Shown in pieces: positions 17,579 through 27,737 of a stretch of 64,000 nucleotides of DNA. The notes under the pieces are model-generated. The model was not told the DNA's origin and did not search any database. It was given only the letters and a program-made list of their open reading frames with translations. Position 1 is the first letter of the stretch; every line of letters begins with the position of its first letter. The stretch spans positions 114,434 through 178,433 of the forward strand of contig CAJUTV010000008.1 in assembly GCA_910589305.1 (NCBI GenBank), written 5' to 3'. This stretch comes from an uncultured Lachnospira sp. (GTDB lineage: Bacteria; Bacillota; Clostridia; Lachnospirales; Lachnospiraceae). A program made the position numbers and the translations under genes.

Positions 17579-18532
17579 CTATGATGTGCTTACAATATCC
17601 TTATTATATTGAAATGATGTATTTAATTGTATACTTTCGCGAAAACTGCGATTGGAATCTCCATTAATCATAATTCGTACTTCTTTTATCGTTTTTAATT
17701 CACATAAAGAATTAACAATAGAATAAATAGGTATTTCATTGGATACATTCACCATCTCTGTCAAAAAAACAGAACTTAAATTCACATAGCATACACCTTC
17801 GCTAACTGAAATACTCAATAATTTTAAATCAGAGGGAAGCGTTGAAGATAAATTAGAATCCGTCGTTCCTTTGATAAGGCGTTCAACAACAATCCTCTCA
17901 ATGGATGTATTTTTTGCATATCCAACACTTTCCGTTGTCTTAACAAGCATGTCTCCCGTTTTATTAGCAAAATATAATGTAATATCTCTCCATTCAACAC
18001 TGCCAATCGCATCTTTTGAATCATTAATAAAATCATCGGGCGACATCAATCCTATAAAGGTTCCATCTGCATATCTTGCAGGCGAACCATCTACATAAAA
18101 ACGTACATAATCAATCAAATCAACCTGTGTTATTGCCTTTACAATACCAGCTCTCATCAACACTTCATCAATATTATTTAACACATTATAAGCTTGATTA
18201 AAATAAATATTTGCAACATTCATATTAATCTCAATATTCATAATTTGTATCCCATCTAAAAGAAGAATATCAATCTCTTTTTGCTTGGGCTTTTTTCTCA
18301 TTTGTTCAAACATTTCATTAATAATCTGATAAGAATCTGTACTTTCCGTCTCAAAATCCATTGCCACCAGATTATTATTTGTAACATCTCTATAATATAT
18401 TTTCATACCTTCTGATGATTCTTCACAGCCTGCTAAACATACTAAAAAAATTACTGTTAAAGCACAAAAAAGTATCCGTATATTGATATATTTATTCAAA
18501 ATATTAATCCTCATTTCTGGGCGGCTTTTCAC
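17579..18532 (-). CDS. GerMN-domain lipoprotein (sporulation/germination)
   Basis: A 317-residue lipoprotein with a lipobox (LAGC, Cys36). Two GerMN-type repeats follow, one with YFVDGS-like RFYVDGSPARYADGTFIG and one ending KEVRIMINGDS. GerM proteins act at the outer face of the membrane in spore formation. The GTG at 18532 has GGAGG 4 bases upstream. A TTG at 18499, with GAGGA 8 bases before it, would give a neater signal peptide (MNKYINIRILFCALTV) and cannot be excluded. It lies 12 bases after the histidine kinase gene. Confidence 0.85.
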   Translation of the reverse strand: MKSRPEMRINILNKYINIRILFCALTVIFLVCLAGCEESSEGMKIYYRDVTNNNLVAMDFETESTDSYQIINEMFEQMRKKPKQKEIDILLLDGIQIMNIEINMNVANIYFNQAYNVLNNIDEVLMRAGIVKAITQVDLIDYVRFYVDGSPARYADGTFIGLMSPDDFINDSKDAIGSVEWRDITLYFANKTGDMLVKTTESVGYAKNTSIERIVVERLIKGTTDSNLSSTLPSDLKLLSISVSEGVCYVNLSSVFLTEMVNVSNEIPIYSIVNSLCELKTIKEVRIMINGDSNRSFRESIQLNTSFQYNKDIVSTS

Positions 18533-18534
18533 AC
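18508..18534 (-). repeat. Family B leader motif at the GerMN start
   Basis: Minus strand GTGTGAAAAGCCGCCCAGAAATGAGGA matches the end of the family B copies at 49293 and 56975 (GTGCATAAAGCAGCGCAGAAAT). It lies over the possible GTG start and supports the alternative TTG start at 18499. Confidence 0.4.
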
Positions 18535-18544
18535 TGCCTCCAAA

Positions 18545-20068
18545 TTATAATTTATCTTCTTTAATGGATAGATTGTTACTCTCATTTACATAATTTAAAG
18601 GAATCCTTACCGTAAATGTCGTTCCTTGTCCCTCTTCACTGTACAGTTTAATAATTCCATGATGCATAAGAATAATATTTTGAACAATGGCTAGTCCAAG
18701 CCCTGTGCCGCCAGTCTCCCTAGACCTCGCCTTATCGACTCTGTAGAATCGGTCAAAGACCAATTCTTGACTTTCTTTTGGTATACCTATTCCAGAGTCT
18801 TCTACTCGCACATAAAAATACTGATAATCTGCATTTAACGATACATGAACCCATCCATCATTATTGTTATATTTTATGGCATTTTCTACAAGATTGGATA
18901 CTACCTGTGTAAATTTCACCTCATCCACTTCTGCAACAACGGGTCTAAAACTTTCAAAAAGAATTTCAACATTTTTCTTTTCAGCAATGGGCTTTAAACG
19001 CTTTAACACCAATTCCATTAATTCATTTAAATTAATCGAAGCAATATTTAAAGCAACGGCTTTTTTATCCATTTTTACAAGGGTCAGCAAATCATCTATA
19101 ATTTTACTTTCCCTATCAATTTCTTCCACAATATCCTGCATAAATTCTTTATATAATTCTATTGGTGCATCTTCTTGCATATTGAGTGAATCTGCTAACA
19201 CTTTAATAGATGTAATTGGCGTTTTTAACTCATGCGATACATTGGATACAAATTCTTGCCTGCTTTCATCTAAACTGTTTGCCTTATCCATCACCGTATT
19301 AAAATGAATGGCAAGCTCTTTCATCTCTGTGGTTCCTTTGACTGGCAAACGTTTATCCACATGTCCGGCAGCAACTTCTTCAATAACCTGATATAATCTT
19401 TTATAACGTTTTGATGTAATGCTATTTATCAGATAAATTAAGCTGATAGAAACAATCATTACTGCTATTATTGCTGTATATATATTATTGTAAATTGATT
19501 TTTTATACGATATAATCTTACTTAAAGACATATCCGTAACAATAACGCCACATGTTGCATTTTCTGAATTAATGATAGGAACAACCGCTTCTATTGAATT
19601 TAATTTTTTATTATATTCAAAAATATTTTTTTTATTTTTATATGAATTTAATACATTCGGATTAATCATACTTCTTGAATATTCTGTATAATAGGAATCT
19701 AACACAATCACAAAACGCTCATCAATTACTCGGATTCGCATATAATTCATTGCAGAATAATGTTTTAATAAATCATAAACACCACCTTTTTCTGCATCAT
19801 GTATTGTTAAATATTCTGAAAACTCATTTGCCATCACTGCTGTGCTTGTCTGTAAACTTGCAAGCTCATTTTCTACCATACCTCGAATTAGAAAATGACT
19901 GGTACACTTTTCTACAGTAAACAGCGATATCAACAATATTGTAACAATAATAATAAATGTTCCAACTTTTGTACTGTTAATCAATTTTAAAAAATCACTT
20001 ACATATTTTTTAAATTGATTCTCATTTTCTTCTTTTTCTACATCCATATCATTATGATTTTTAAACAT
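18545..20068 (-). CDS. Sensor histidine kinase with HAMP domain
   Basis: A 507-residue membrane kinase: TM1 about 34-55, extracellular sensor about 56-190, TM2 about 193-215, HAMP about 215-268, HisKA with phosphoacceptor His279 (VSNVSHELKTPITSIKVLAD), and HATPase with NLVENAIKYN, DSGIGIP and GGTGLGLAIV. The layout is that of ResE/WalK-type kinases. It overlaps the response regulator gene by 8 bases and precedes a GerMN lipoprotein, an arrangement frequent in Clostridia; control of envelope or sporulation is likely by context only. Confidence 0.92.
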   Translation of the reverse strand: MFKNHNDMDVEKEENENQFKKYVSDFLKLINSTKVGTFIIIVTILLISLFTVEKCTSHFLIRGMVENELASLQTSTAVMANEFSEYLTIHDAEKGGVYDLLKHYSAMNYMRIRVIDERFVIVLDSYYTEYSRSMINPNVLNSYKNKKNIFEYNKKLNSIEAVVPIINSENATCGVIVTDMSLSKIISYKKSIYNNIYTAIIAVMIVSISLIYLINSITSKRYKRLYQVIEEVAAGHVDKRLPVKGTTEMKELAIHFNTVMDKANSLDESRQEFVSNVSHELKTPITSIKVLADSLNMQEDAPIELYKEFMQDIVEEIDRESKIIDDLLTLVKMDKKAVALNIASINLNELMELVLKRLKPIAEKKNVEILFESFRPVVAEVDEVKFTQVVSNLVENAIKYNNNDGWVHVSLNADYQYFYVRVEDSGIGIPKESQELVFDRFYRVDKARSRETGGTGLGLAIVQNIILMHHGIIKLYSEEGQGTTFTVRIPLNYVNESNNLSIKEDKL

Positions 20069-20750
20069 TATAGTAATATCCTACTCCCCAGCGTGTATGA
20101 ATATATTTCGGTTCACTGGCATTATCCTCAATTTTTTCTCTTAATCTTCTTACGTGTACATCAACCGTTCTTGCATCGCCTGGATAATCACTTCCCCAAA
20201 CCATATTAAGAAGCATGTCCCTGCTATATACTTTGCCTGGATTTCTTACAAGAATCTCCACTAAATCAAATTCTTTTGCTGTAAGATTAATTTCTTTTTC
20301 ATTAATCATCAGATTTCGATTATCACAATCCAATCTAAAATTTCCAGAAATAATAATACTGCTATTGACAACAGGCTGCACTTTCTTGACATTTCTTCTA
20401 AGTATTGCTTTAATTCTTGCTTTGACCTCAAGAATATTAAAAGGCTTGGTAATATAGTCATCTGCTCCATACTCCAACCCTAAAATTTTATCCATATCAT
20501 CGCCTTTTGCCGTAAGCATAATAATTGGCACATTAGAAAATTCTCGAACTTGCTGACAGACTTCCATACCATCCAATTTTGGAAGCATTATATCTAAAAG
20601 AACAATATCATAATCATTCTTTTTAATACAGTCAAAAGCCTCCTCTCCATCATAGGCACATTCAACTTCCATTCCATCCTGTTCTAAACTAAATTTCAAT
20701 CCTTTTATAATTAACTTTTCATCGTCTACAATCAATACTTTATTTGCCAT
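20061..20750 (-). CDS. OmpR/PhoB-type response regulator
   Basis: A 229-residue regulator. The receiver domain has DD at 9-10, phosphoacceptor D53 (VLLDIMLPKLDG) and LTAKGDDMDK. The winged-helix DNA-binding domain has LTAKEFDLVEILVRNPGKV and RTVDVHVRRLREKIED. It is the partner of the kinase encoded directly after it. It resembles WalR/ResD, but no essential wall genes lie near, so the symbol is left open. Confidence 0.93.
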   Translation of the reverse strand: MANKVLIVDDEKLIIKGLKFSLEQDGMEVECAYDGEEAFDCIKKNDYDIVLLDIMLPKLDGMEVCQQVREFSNVPIIMLTAKGDDMDKILGLEYGADDYITKPFNILEVKARIKAILRRNVKKVQPVVNSSIIISGNFRLDCDNRNLMINEKEINLTAKEFDLVEILVRNPGKVYSRDMLLNMVWGSDYPGDARTVDVHVRRLREKIEDNASEPKYIHTRWGVGYYYNV

Positions 20751-20881
20751 TATGTATCAACCATACCTTTCATTATCTAAATTATCAGTCATCTAAAAAA
20801 CAAACTATCACAAATACAAAATACTCATTTATATTCTTTACAAACTTTATATCGGCAAATAACGTTTTAAAAATACACTTT

Positions 20882-21562
20882 TTACACCGTTATATAATCT
20901 TTTATTTTTGAATATGCCGCTTCTTTTATACCATTTATTTTCATAATATCTTCTTTACAATTAAATTTACCCTGTTTGGTACGATATTCAATAATATCTT
21001 TTGCCCTTGATTCACCTATTCCTGGAAGCGTTGTAAGCTCTGAAAGTGAAGCTGTATTAATATTGATAAGTGATGATTTTTTTGACGAATTTTCTATATC
21101 AATGTCGCTGCCAGATAGATTTTCCTGATTTTGGAAAGACTCCATATCCGGAACATATATCTTATCTTTGTCCTGTACGATATCGGCAAGATTAAGAGCT
21201 TCTACATATGCTTCCTCTGTTAAACCGCCCGCCATGTCAATGATTTCATATACTCTAGTACCTTCAGCACATGGATATACGCCGGGACTTTTTACACAGC
21301 CACATATATATACGTAAATTTTGGAATTTTGGTTTTCATTTGATGAAATAATTTCATTATCATTTTTTGATGCAGAATATAGAGATTCTTCATTTACTGT
21401 CTGATAATTGTAATATTCAACTACATCTTTATTTTTTTTTGCCAATACAGATATACAATATATTGTACCCAGAATCAATATTGTCAAACAGACTATTCCA
21501 TATCGGATAGCTGTTTTATTGCTTTTTAAATATGTATTTAATACATTTAATTTATTAATCAT
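20882..21562 (-). CDS. comEA: ComEA-type DNA-binding competence protein
   Basis: A 226-residue protein with a signal anchor (about residues 20-40), an SLBB domain (IYVYICGCVKSPGVYPCAEG, MAGGLTEEAYVEALNLAD) and a C-terminal helix-hairpin-helix pair (INTASLSELTTLPGIGESRA, INGIKEAAYSKIKDYI). It binds incoming double-stranded DNA outside the cell and hands it to the ComEC channel. ATG at 21562 follows GGGGA by 4 bases; a GTG at 21601 lacks a ribosome binding site. It lies upstream of the regulator pair and comEC. Confidence 0.88.
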   Translation of the reverse strand: MINKLNVLNTYLKSNKTAIRYGIVCLTILILGTIYCISVLAKKNKDVVEYYNYQTVNEESLYSASKNDNEIISSNENQNSKIYVYICGCVKSPGVYPCAEGTRVYEIIDMAGGLTEEAYVEALNLADIVQDKDKIYVPDMESFQNQENLSGSDIDIENSSKKSSLININTASLSELTTLPGIGESRAKDIIEYRTKQGKFNCKEDIMKINGIKEAAYSKIKDYITV

Positions 21563-21700
21563 ACAATCCCCATTTAAAATTAACAGGAACTTATTACGCA
21601 CATGATAATATTACAAAAAAAAAAATAAAAATACAAGTGCAAATCATATTAAAATATAGTAAACTATTGTTTATTATGTTACAATTTAGGGAGGTTTGCC

Positions 21701-24490
21701 ATGAAAAAGATAAACACAATGAAAAAAAAGCGAAAAAAAATAAGGTGGCTTGACAATACAGACAGTCTTATTCCTTGTGGTAATATCACTTATATTATAG
21801 CTTTTGCCATACCGCTTATGGTATTTATCGCTTTATATTACCTAAAAGATATCTATCCTTTTGGTGATAACTGTTATCTGCGTTCGGACATGTATCACCA
21901 ATATGCACCATTCTTTTCTGAATTATGGAATAAATTAAGAAGTGGGGAATCCTTGACATACAGCTGGGACATTGGTATGGGAACAAATTTTACTTCCTTA
22001 GCCGCCTACTATCTGTCAAGCCCAATGAATTTACTGATTGCACTTTTTCCACAAAAGAGCATGATTGAGATAATGAATGTATTAATTATACTAAAATTAT
22101 CCCTTTCTAGTGTTACTTTTACTTACTATATCACCAAACATTTTCATAATAAAAGCTGTATTATCTCTCTTTTTGGCATGTTTTATTCCATGTCTGCATT
22201 TGTTGCAGCATACAGTTGGAACATTATGTGGCTTGACTGCATTATACTTGTTCCCCTTATTATGTTAGGACTTGAAAAACTTGTCAATGAAGACAACTGT
22301 TTTTTATACTGCATTTCACTTGGATTATGTATACTATCCAATTATTATATTTCTATTATGGTATGCCTAAGTGTAATCATGTATTTTATTGTACTAATGA
22401 TTTCTTACAATGGAAAAAAATCAGCAAAAATTTATTTTAAAAAGATATTTAACTGGGGCATATTTTCACTGCTTGCAGCAGGTTTAGCTGCCTGTTTGCT
22501 GCTGCCAGAAATTTATACGTTCTCTCTTTCTGCATCCAGTTCTATATCTTTTCCAAAAAAATTGGAAGCTTATTTTTCCATTATAGAAATGCTGGTGCGA
22601 CAACTTATGCAGGTTCCTGTACATCTTGGACTAGAACACTACCCTAATATATATTGTGGAGTTGCCATCTTTCTTTTAATTCCACTATATATATGCAACA
22701 AAAATATTAAGACAACTGAAAAAATCGGCAAATGTGTGATGCTTTTAGCATTCTTATTAGCCTTTAATTTAAACATACCAAACTTTATATGGCATGGACT
22801 TCACTATCCAAACAGCCTCCCTTGCCGTCAATCCTACATTTATATTTTCTTTATGTTGACGATGGCATATGAAGGTTATTACCATATAAAAGACACTACA
22901 AGACGCAATATTACCTTTTGTGTATGGATAGCTGCCGCTTTTCTTTTAATAACTGAACAACTCTTTATTAAAAGTGAAAATTACAAATTCACTATATTTT
23001 ACATCAGCGGAGCCTATATGCTTGGCTATGCTCTTGCCTTATTTATCAAACATAAGAAAAAAAGCGATTCTCCTATCGCGCTTTTTATTGTATTTGCTTT
23101 AGCAATTACAGAATGTGCGTTAAATATGCAAAAAACCGGATTAGGAACAACAGACAGACCTTCCTATCTTTTAGACTATAATGCCGTTAAAAATGTAACA
23201 GCTGCCGTTAAAAATGATGATGATTCTTTTTATCGAATGGACAAAATTTGGGGAGCAAGGTCAAAAAATGATGGCGCTTGGCATAACTACCATAGCATTT
23301 CAACCTTTTCCTCTACATGCAGTGCTGGCATGAGTGATTTATTTGAAGATTTAGGCATGTATGGTTCAACAAATGCCTACAGCTATGATGGTGCAACACT
23401 GCTTACGAACTCGTTATTTTCTGTAAAATATTTAATTAGCAATCAACTGCTTGCAACGGATTCTTTACTAACTTATTACACTGGAAATGACGGTGAATTT
23501 ATATATCGCAATGAAAACGCTCTTCCGCTTGGATATGTTGTTCATTCCGATGTGAATGAGTGGACAGGATATGATATTAACAATGGAATTGAAAATCAAA
23601 ATACACTGATTTATTCCATGACAGGAAAAAACAATGTATTCCTTGAAGATTACAATTATAATTCTTCATCAGATGTCACTATTACACCTAAGAGAGACGG
23701 ACATATGTATATATATGTTCAAAACAGTGAAGTAGACCTTCTAAGTGTCACTGTAGGCAATGATGTAAAAAGTTTTAGAAATTTAAAAAATGACCCGCAT
23801 CTTATTGATGCCGGTTATGTCACTACCAATGATTCTGTACAAATTGGAAGCGATAAAGACACCGCATTTACTGTATATATGCTTAATACTGATGTTTATA
23901 AACAAGTGTGTGATATGCTTTCTCAAAATGGATTTATGATTGAAAGTTGGTCGGATACTCAATTTGATGGAACTGTTCATTGTGATTATGATGGTACCTT
24001 TATGTTTTCAATTCCTTTTGACAAAGGATGGAGCTTATATATTGATGGCAAAAAAGCGGAGACTTACCCTATTGCTAATGCACTGCTTGGCGCTGATATC
24101 ACACAGGGCTCCCATAAAGTTCAATTAACATATATACCTGTCAATCTTATAAAAGGCTGTATAATTACAATTTTAAGCATTCTTATATTAATTGGGCTTT
24201 ATATATTAAAACGAAAACATATAACCCCACAGCTTTTATATCAAAAATTGCTTGAAAAAAGCAATGAAGATATAGATGAACAAAGTACTATACACACAGA
24301 CTTTATTGATTCGATTTTAAAGAAAAAAAGTCCTTTAAAAACATTAAATGTTGATAAAACTTCAGATAATGTTGACAATAAAAATGAATTTAAACATTCA
24401 GAAAAAATGATTGATACTGAAAATCTATCTGAAATTTTAGAAGATATTGACGACTTTGACAGTCTTGAACTTGATGATGAAAACAATTAA
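21701..24490 (+). CDS. YfhO-family multi-pass membrane protein
   Basis: A 929-residue protein. The N-terminal half has about a dozen membrane segments and the family signature FGDNCYLRSDMYHQYAPFFS near residue 60, followed by SYSWDIGMG-like TYSWDIGMGTNF. The second half is an outer domain ending in FDKGWSLYIDGKKAE, then a last membrane segment and an acidic tail of about 100 residues. YfhO proteins are GT-C-like membrane proteins linked to glycosylation of lipoteichoic acid or other surface polymers in Bacillus and Listeria. RBS AGGGAGG precedes the ATG. It is monocistronic and divergent from comEA. Confidence 0.88.
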   Translation: MKKINTMKKKRKKIRWLDNTDSLIPCGNITYIIAFAIPLMVFIALYYLKDIYPFGDNCYLRSDMYHQYAPFFSELWNKLRSGESLTYSWDIGMGTNFTSLAAYYLSSPMNLLIALFPQKSMIEIMNVLIILKLSLSSVTFTYYITKHFHNKSCIISLFGMFYSMSAFVAAYSWNIMWLDCIILVPLIMLGLEKLVNEDNCFLYCISLGLCILSNYYISIMVCLSVIMYFIVLMISYNGKKSAKIYFKKIFNWGIFSLLAAGLAACLLLPEIYTFSLSASSSISFPKKLEAYFSIIEMLVRQLMQVPVHLGLEHYPNIYCGVAIFLLIPLYICNKNIKTTEKIGKCVMLLAFLLAFNLNIPNFIWHGLHYPNSLPCRQSYIYIFFMLTMAYEGYYHIKDTTRRNITFCVWIAAAFLLITEQLFIKSENYKFTIFYISGAYMLGYALALFIKHKKKSDSPIALFIVFALAITECALNMQKTGLGTTDRPSYLLDYNAVKNVTAAVKNDDDSFYRMDKIWGARSKNDGAWHNYHSISTFSSTCSAGMSDLFEDLGMYGSTNAYSYDGATLLTNSLFSVKYLISNQLLATDSLLTYYTGNDGEFIYRNENALPLGYVVHSDVNEWTGYDINNGIENQNTLIYSMTGKNNVFLEDYNYNSSSDVTITPKRDGHMYIYVQNSEVDLLSVTVGNDVKSFRNLKNDPHLIDAGYVTTNDSVQIGSDKDTAFTVYMLNTDVYKQVCDMLSQNGFMIESWSDTQFDGTVHCDYDGTFMFSIPFDKGWSLYIDGKKAETYPIANALLGADITQGSHKVQLTYIPVNLIKGCIITILSILILIGLYILKRKHITPQLLYQKLLEKSNEDIDEQSTIHTDFIDSILKKKSPLKTLNVDKTSDNVDNKNEFKHSEKMIDTENLSEILEDIDDFDSLELDDENN

Positions 24491-24633
24491 GATTTTTTAT
24501 ATATTTATTAAAAATTTTTTCACATCAATAAAAACTATATATTGTCACTATTTCAGTTTTATCTTATAATCAATATAACCTTATTCAGTAAACACTTTCT
24601 TTTTTCATATTAAAAAATAAAGAAAGGTATTTT

Positions 24634-24796
24634 AACCTCATTATAGAAGTCTCTTGCCGCTTAAACAAGAACTCCATTTGCCTGTTTAAAAAATGCTGCA
24701 AGCGGCAATGAGGTTATGAACAAATTGCGAATATCTGCTTGACTAAACAGGTATGCTCTTACTAAAATACTGCAAAGCAACTATAAGGTTATAAAT
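24634..24796 (+). repeat. Dispersed element family A, full copy plus a second partial copy
   Basis: AACCTCATT at the left pairs with AATGAGGTT at about 24706; inside, TTGCCGCTT pairs with AAGCGGCAA. The tail AAATTGCGAATATCTGCTTGAC follows. A second partial unit (ACTGCAAAGCAACTATAAGG, 24770 onward) repeats the right end. It occupies most of the 400-base gap between the yfhO-like gene and argH, in their orientation. Confidence 0.65.
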
Positions 24797-24892
24797 CATT
24801 TATCAATATAAAATAAACTTGTTGATAAATTGCTTTTAAAATAAAATCAAAAACTTACTTTGATAAAGAATTTACACAAATGGAGGAACAAT

Positions 24893-26275
24893 ATGAAATT
24901 ATGGGGTGGACGTTTCACAAAAGAAACAGACAAATTAGTAAACAATTTTAATGCTTCAATATCATTTGACCAAAAATTTTACCGACATGATATTATTGGA
25001 AGCATTGCTCATGCAAAAATGCTTGGAGCAAAAGGAATTATATCGGAAGAAGAATGTAACCAAATACAAGAAGGTCTTAAAGGAATTTTATCCGATATAG
25101 AAAACGGTCAATTAATAATAACCGATGAATATGAAGATATCCATACATTTATGGAAGCAACTTTGATACAGCGAATTGGCGATGCAGGCAAAAAGCTTCA
25201 CACTGGAAGAAGCCGCAACGACCAAGTTGCTCTTGATATGCGCCTTTATATTCGCGATGAAGTAAAAAATGTTGATGAAGAACTCAAACATTTGATGAAT
25301 TGTATTCTTCGTATTATGAAGGAACATGTTGAAACCTATATGCCAGGATTTACGCATCTGCAAAAGGCTCAGCCAGTCACTGTTGCACACCACTTTGGTG
25401 CCTACTATGAAATGTTTTTAAGAGACCGAAGCCGCCTTTTTGATATCTATAAACGTATGAATTACTGTCCTTTAGGTTCTGGTGCTTTAGCTGGAACAAC
25501 CTATCCGCTTGACCGAATGATGACTGCCAAACTTCTTGAATTTGACGCACCTATGTTAAACAGTATGGATGGTGTTTCAGACAGGGATTATGTCATTGAA
25601 TTTTTAAGCGCATTGGCTACTATGATGGTTCATTTAAGCCGATTTTCAGAAGAAATATGTATCTGGAACTGTAATGAATATCGATTTATTGAGTTAGACG
25701 ATGCCTACAGCACAGGTTCTAGTATTATGCCGCAAAAGAAAAATCCTGATATAGCAGAACTTGTACGCGGCAAAACAGGACGTGTATATGGGGCTCTTAT
25801 CAGTATTCTTACAACGATGAAAGGTATTCCTCTAGCATATAACAAAGATATGCAGGAAGATAAAGAATTGACTTTTGACGCTATTGATACTGTAAAAGGC
25901 TGTATCAAATTATTTGCGGGTATGATTGACACGATGAAATTTAACAGCAAACGAATGGAAAACAGCGCTAAAAAAGGATTTATCAATGCCACTGACGCTG
26001 CAGATTACCTTGTTAAAAAGAATGTTCCATTTCGAGATGCGCATGGTTTCGTTGGTCAATTGGTCTTAAAATGTATTGAAAAAGACATCGCTTTAGATGA
26101 ACTTTCCTTAGAAGAATACAAAGCTATATGCCCTGTATTTGACGATGATATTTATGAAGCAATCAGCCTAAAAACATGTATTGAAAAAAGATTGACAACT
26201 GGTGCTCCCGGACCAGAAATGATGCGAAAAGTTATTCAACATTATGAAGAACTGGACACTAATTTTTTGACATAA
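24893..26275 (+). CDS. argH: Argininosuccinate lyase
   Basis: A 460-residue enzyme that splits argininosuccinate into arginine and fumarate, the last step of arginine synthesis. It opens MKLWGGRFTKETD and has HTGRSRNDQVALDMRL, LGSGALAGTTYPLDR and the superfamily signature GSSIMPQKKNPD with its catalytic Ser loop. The ATG at 24893 follows TGGAGGA; a TTG 33 bases upstream has no site. No argG lies next to it. A terminator and a family A element follow. Confidence 0.96.
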   Translation: MKLWGGRFTKETDKLVNNFNASISFDQKFYRHDIIGSIAHAKMLGAKGIISEEECNQIQEGLKGILSDIENGQLIITDEYEDIHTFMEATLIQRIGDAGKKLHTGRSRNDQVALDMRLYIRDEVKNVDEELKHLMNCILRIMKEHVETYMPGFTHLQKAQPVTVAHHFGAYYEMFLRDRSRLFDIYKRMNYCPLGSGALAGTTYPLDRMMTAKLLEFDAPMLNSMDGVSDRDYVIEFLSALATMMVHLSRFSEEICIWNCNEYRFIELDDAYSTGSSIMPQKKNPDIAELVRGKTGRVYGALISILTTMKGIPLAYNKDMQEDKELTFDAIDTVKGCIKLFAGMIDTMKFNSKRMENSAKKGFINATDAADYLVKKNVPFRDAHGFVGQLVLKCIEKDIALDELSLEEYKAICPVFDDDIYEAISLKTCIEKRLTTGAPGPEMMRKVIQHYEELDTNFLT

Positions 26276-26314
26276 ATACCTTATTATTGTTGTAATATTT
26301 TTGTCAAAAATCAA

Positions 26315-26360
26315 GCTGTTGAAAAAGAAAATCTTTTTTATATGTTTCTTTTTCAGCAGC
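26315..26360 (+). terminator. argH terminator
   Basis: GCTGTTGAAAAAGAAA pairs with TTTCTTTTTCAGCAGC and is followed by ATTTT. It ends six bases before the family A element starts. Confidence 0.75.
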
Positions 26361-26365
26361 ATTTT

Positions 26366-26523
26366 AACCTCATCAAGGAAGTCCCCCACTTCAATGTTAC
26401 AAAGACATAAGTGGGAGGGGACTTGCTTGTTTCAGTGGGAGTATAACCTCCCACTGAAAAGCTGCAATAGCAGCTATGAGGTTATGAGCAAGCAGCGTAG
26501 CGGATTGCGAATATCCGCTTAAC
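26366..26523 (+). repeat. Dispersed element family A, best-preserved copy
   Basis: AACCTCAT closes with ATGAGGTT to make an outer stem holding three hairpins: AAGTCCCC...GGGGACTT, TTTCAGTGGGAG...CTCCCACTGAAA and AGCTGC...GCAGCT, a cloverleaf-like plan. A fourth hairpin, AGCGGAT...ATCCGCT, forms the tail. The minus-strand copy at 42484-42626 matches it over most of its length. Confidence 0.75.
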
Positions 26524-26619
26524 TTTTAATTTATATCTGTGCGTTTCTTTATACAAAGTTAAAAACGAAAACTTTGAACAAAAAGCAACGCCGATTCATA
26601 GAAAGGCAAGGTTATTTTT

Positions 26620-27309
26620 ATGAAATATAAGGACTTACTCAATACCATTCAAAATGCCTGTTTAACGCCAGACCCCCATTTTCTTGCAACTTTACGTCCC
26701 TTTCCAAAAGAAAACTTTAATGATATAAATCTTCCAAAAGAATTGATAACCTTTTTAACTCAGATAGGCTTACCTTCACAAGTACTTCTTATTAGAGAAC
26801 CAGAAGAACTGAAATCTCAAGACGTCTATACCTACTACTTTCCATTAGAAAAATTCCATATCAAAAAAATTGAAAATGATATCTATTTATCAATCGGCGG
26901 CTGGAAATCCATATGTACTTACAGTCAAAGTATGGGAGAAACTGTGACACAAATAAATGAAGATATTTCAGGCGAATATCTTGTCCATATTACTACTGGA
27001 GAGGTTTGGTATATTAATAATGCAAACTTAGAATTAAGCGAAAATGGCTGGAAACTTACAGATAGCGACTTAGAATTGCAGTTTATCAACAGCAGTATTG
27101 AACAATTTGTTCTATCAATGGCTTGCTGGAAACAATTTTACCCACAATTTGAAAAAAAATATCTGGAAGTTGATGGCGATTTAGAATATATTTTTGAACA
27201 TGATGAGTTATATGAACCATTTTTAAATGTTATGAACTTGTTAGATAAAAAAGCAATTGAAAATGAATTGAATTATTGGTGCTTTATGTGTGATTTATCT
27301 TTGTATTAA
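26620..27309 (+). CDS. SUKH-4-like immunity protein
   Basis: A 229-residue soluble protein with the SUKH-4 layout: LPKELITFLTQIGLPSQ near residue 40, IYLSIGGWKSICTYSQS in the middle, and GEVWYINN followed by a C-terminal SSIEQFVLSMACWKQF region. SUKH proteins neutralise secreted nuclease or deaminase toxins of neighbouring cells. No toxin gene is present, so this is an orphan immunity gene. The call rests on pattern likeness alone. The RBS (AGGCAAGG) is moderate. Confidence 0.65.
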   Translation: MKYKDLLNTIQNACLTPDPHFLATLRPFPKENFNDINLPKELITFLTQIGLPSQVLLIREPEELKSQDVYTYYFPLEKFHIKKIENDIYLSIGGWKSICTYSQSMGETVTQINEDISGEYLVHITTGEVWYINNANLELSENGWKLTDSDLELQFINSSIEQFVLSMACWKQFYPQFEKKYLEVDGDLEYIFEHDELYEPFLNVMNLLDKKAIENELNYWCFMCDLSLY

Positions 27310-27335
27310 ATTTGTGCCTATGGCTCCAATTCTTT

Positions 27336-27737
27336 TCAATCTATAAATGCATCTTCAATTGTAGGAATACAAGGTGAAAAATTGGTGTCTATCTTATATT
27401 CACATTGCCCTTTCTTAAATATATAAGTTTGAAAATGATTATAATAATTTTTATCCTCATCATCCCAAACATATATCATTCCATAACTGCCTGTTGCTAT
27501 CTCTGAAATTTTAGTATATACTTCAATAATTTGCTTTGCTTGAGATGTATTATGATTACAGCAAACCAATGTATTAAGAAAAGGGGTTCCATTTTGATAT
27601 TGGATTTCTAAATCACACGTATTATTTTGAATAATGAATTTTACTTGTTCTTGTATCTTTTCAATTTCTTCTTGTGGTATAAAATCTTCATTTTTATAGG
27701 TTTCTACAATCGATAACCAGCCATGTAATTCAATCAT
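27336..27737 (-). CDS. Imm7-like immunity protein
   Basis: A 133-residue protein opening MIELHGWLSIVETYKNEDF, the N-terminal pattern of immunity protein family Imm7, with YGMIYVWDDED in the second half. Family members protect against polymorphic toxin nucleases. Its ATG overlaps the stop of a 55-codon reading frame (ATGA), suggesting translational coupling. It is convergent with the SUKH-4-like gene, so two orphan immunity genes sit side by side. Confidence 0.65.
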   Translation of the reverse strand: MIELHGWLSIVETYKNEDFIPQEEIEKIQEQVKFIIQNNTCDLEIQYQNGTPFLNTLVCCNHNTSQAKQIIEVYTKISEIATGSYGMIYVWDDEDKNYYNHFQTYIFKKGQCEYKIDTNFSPCIPTIEDAFID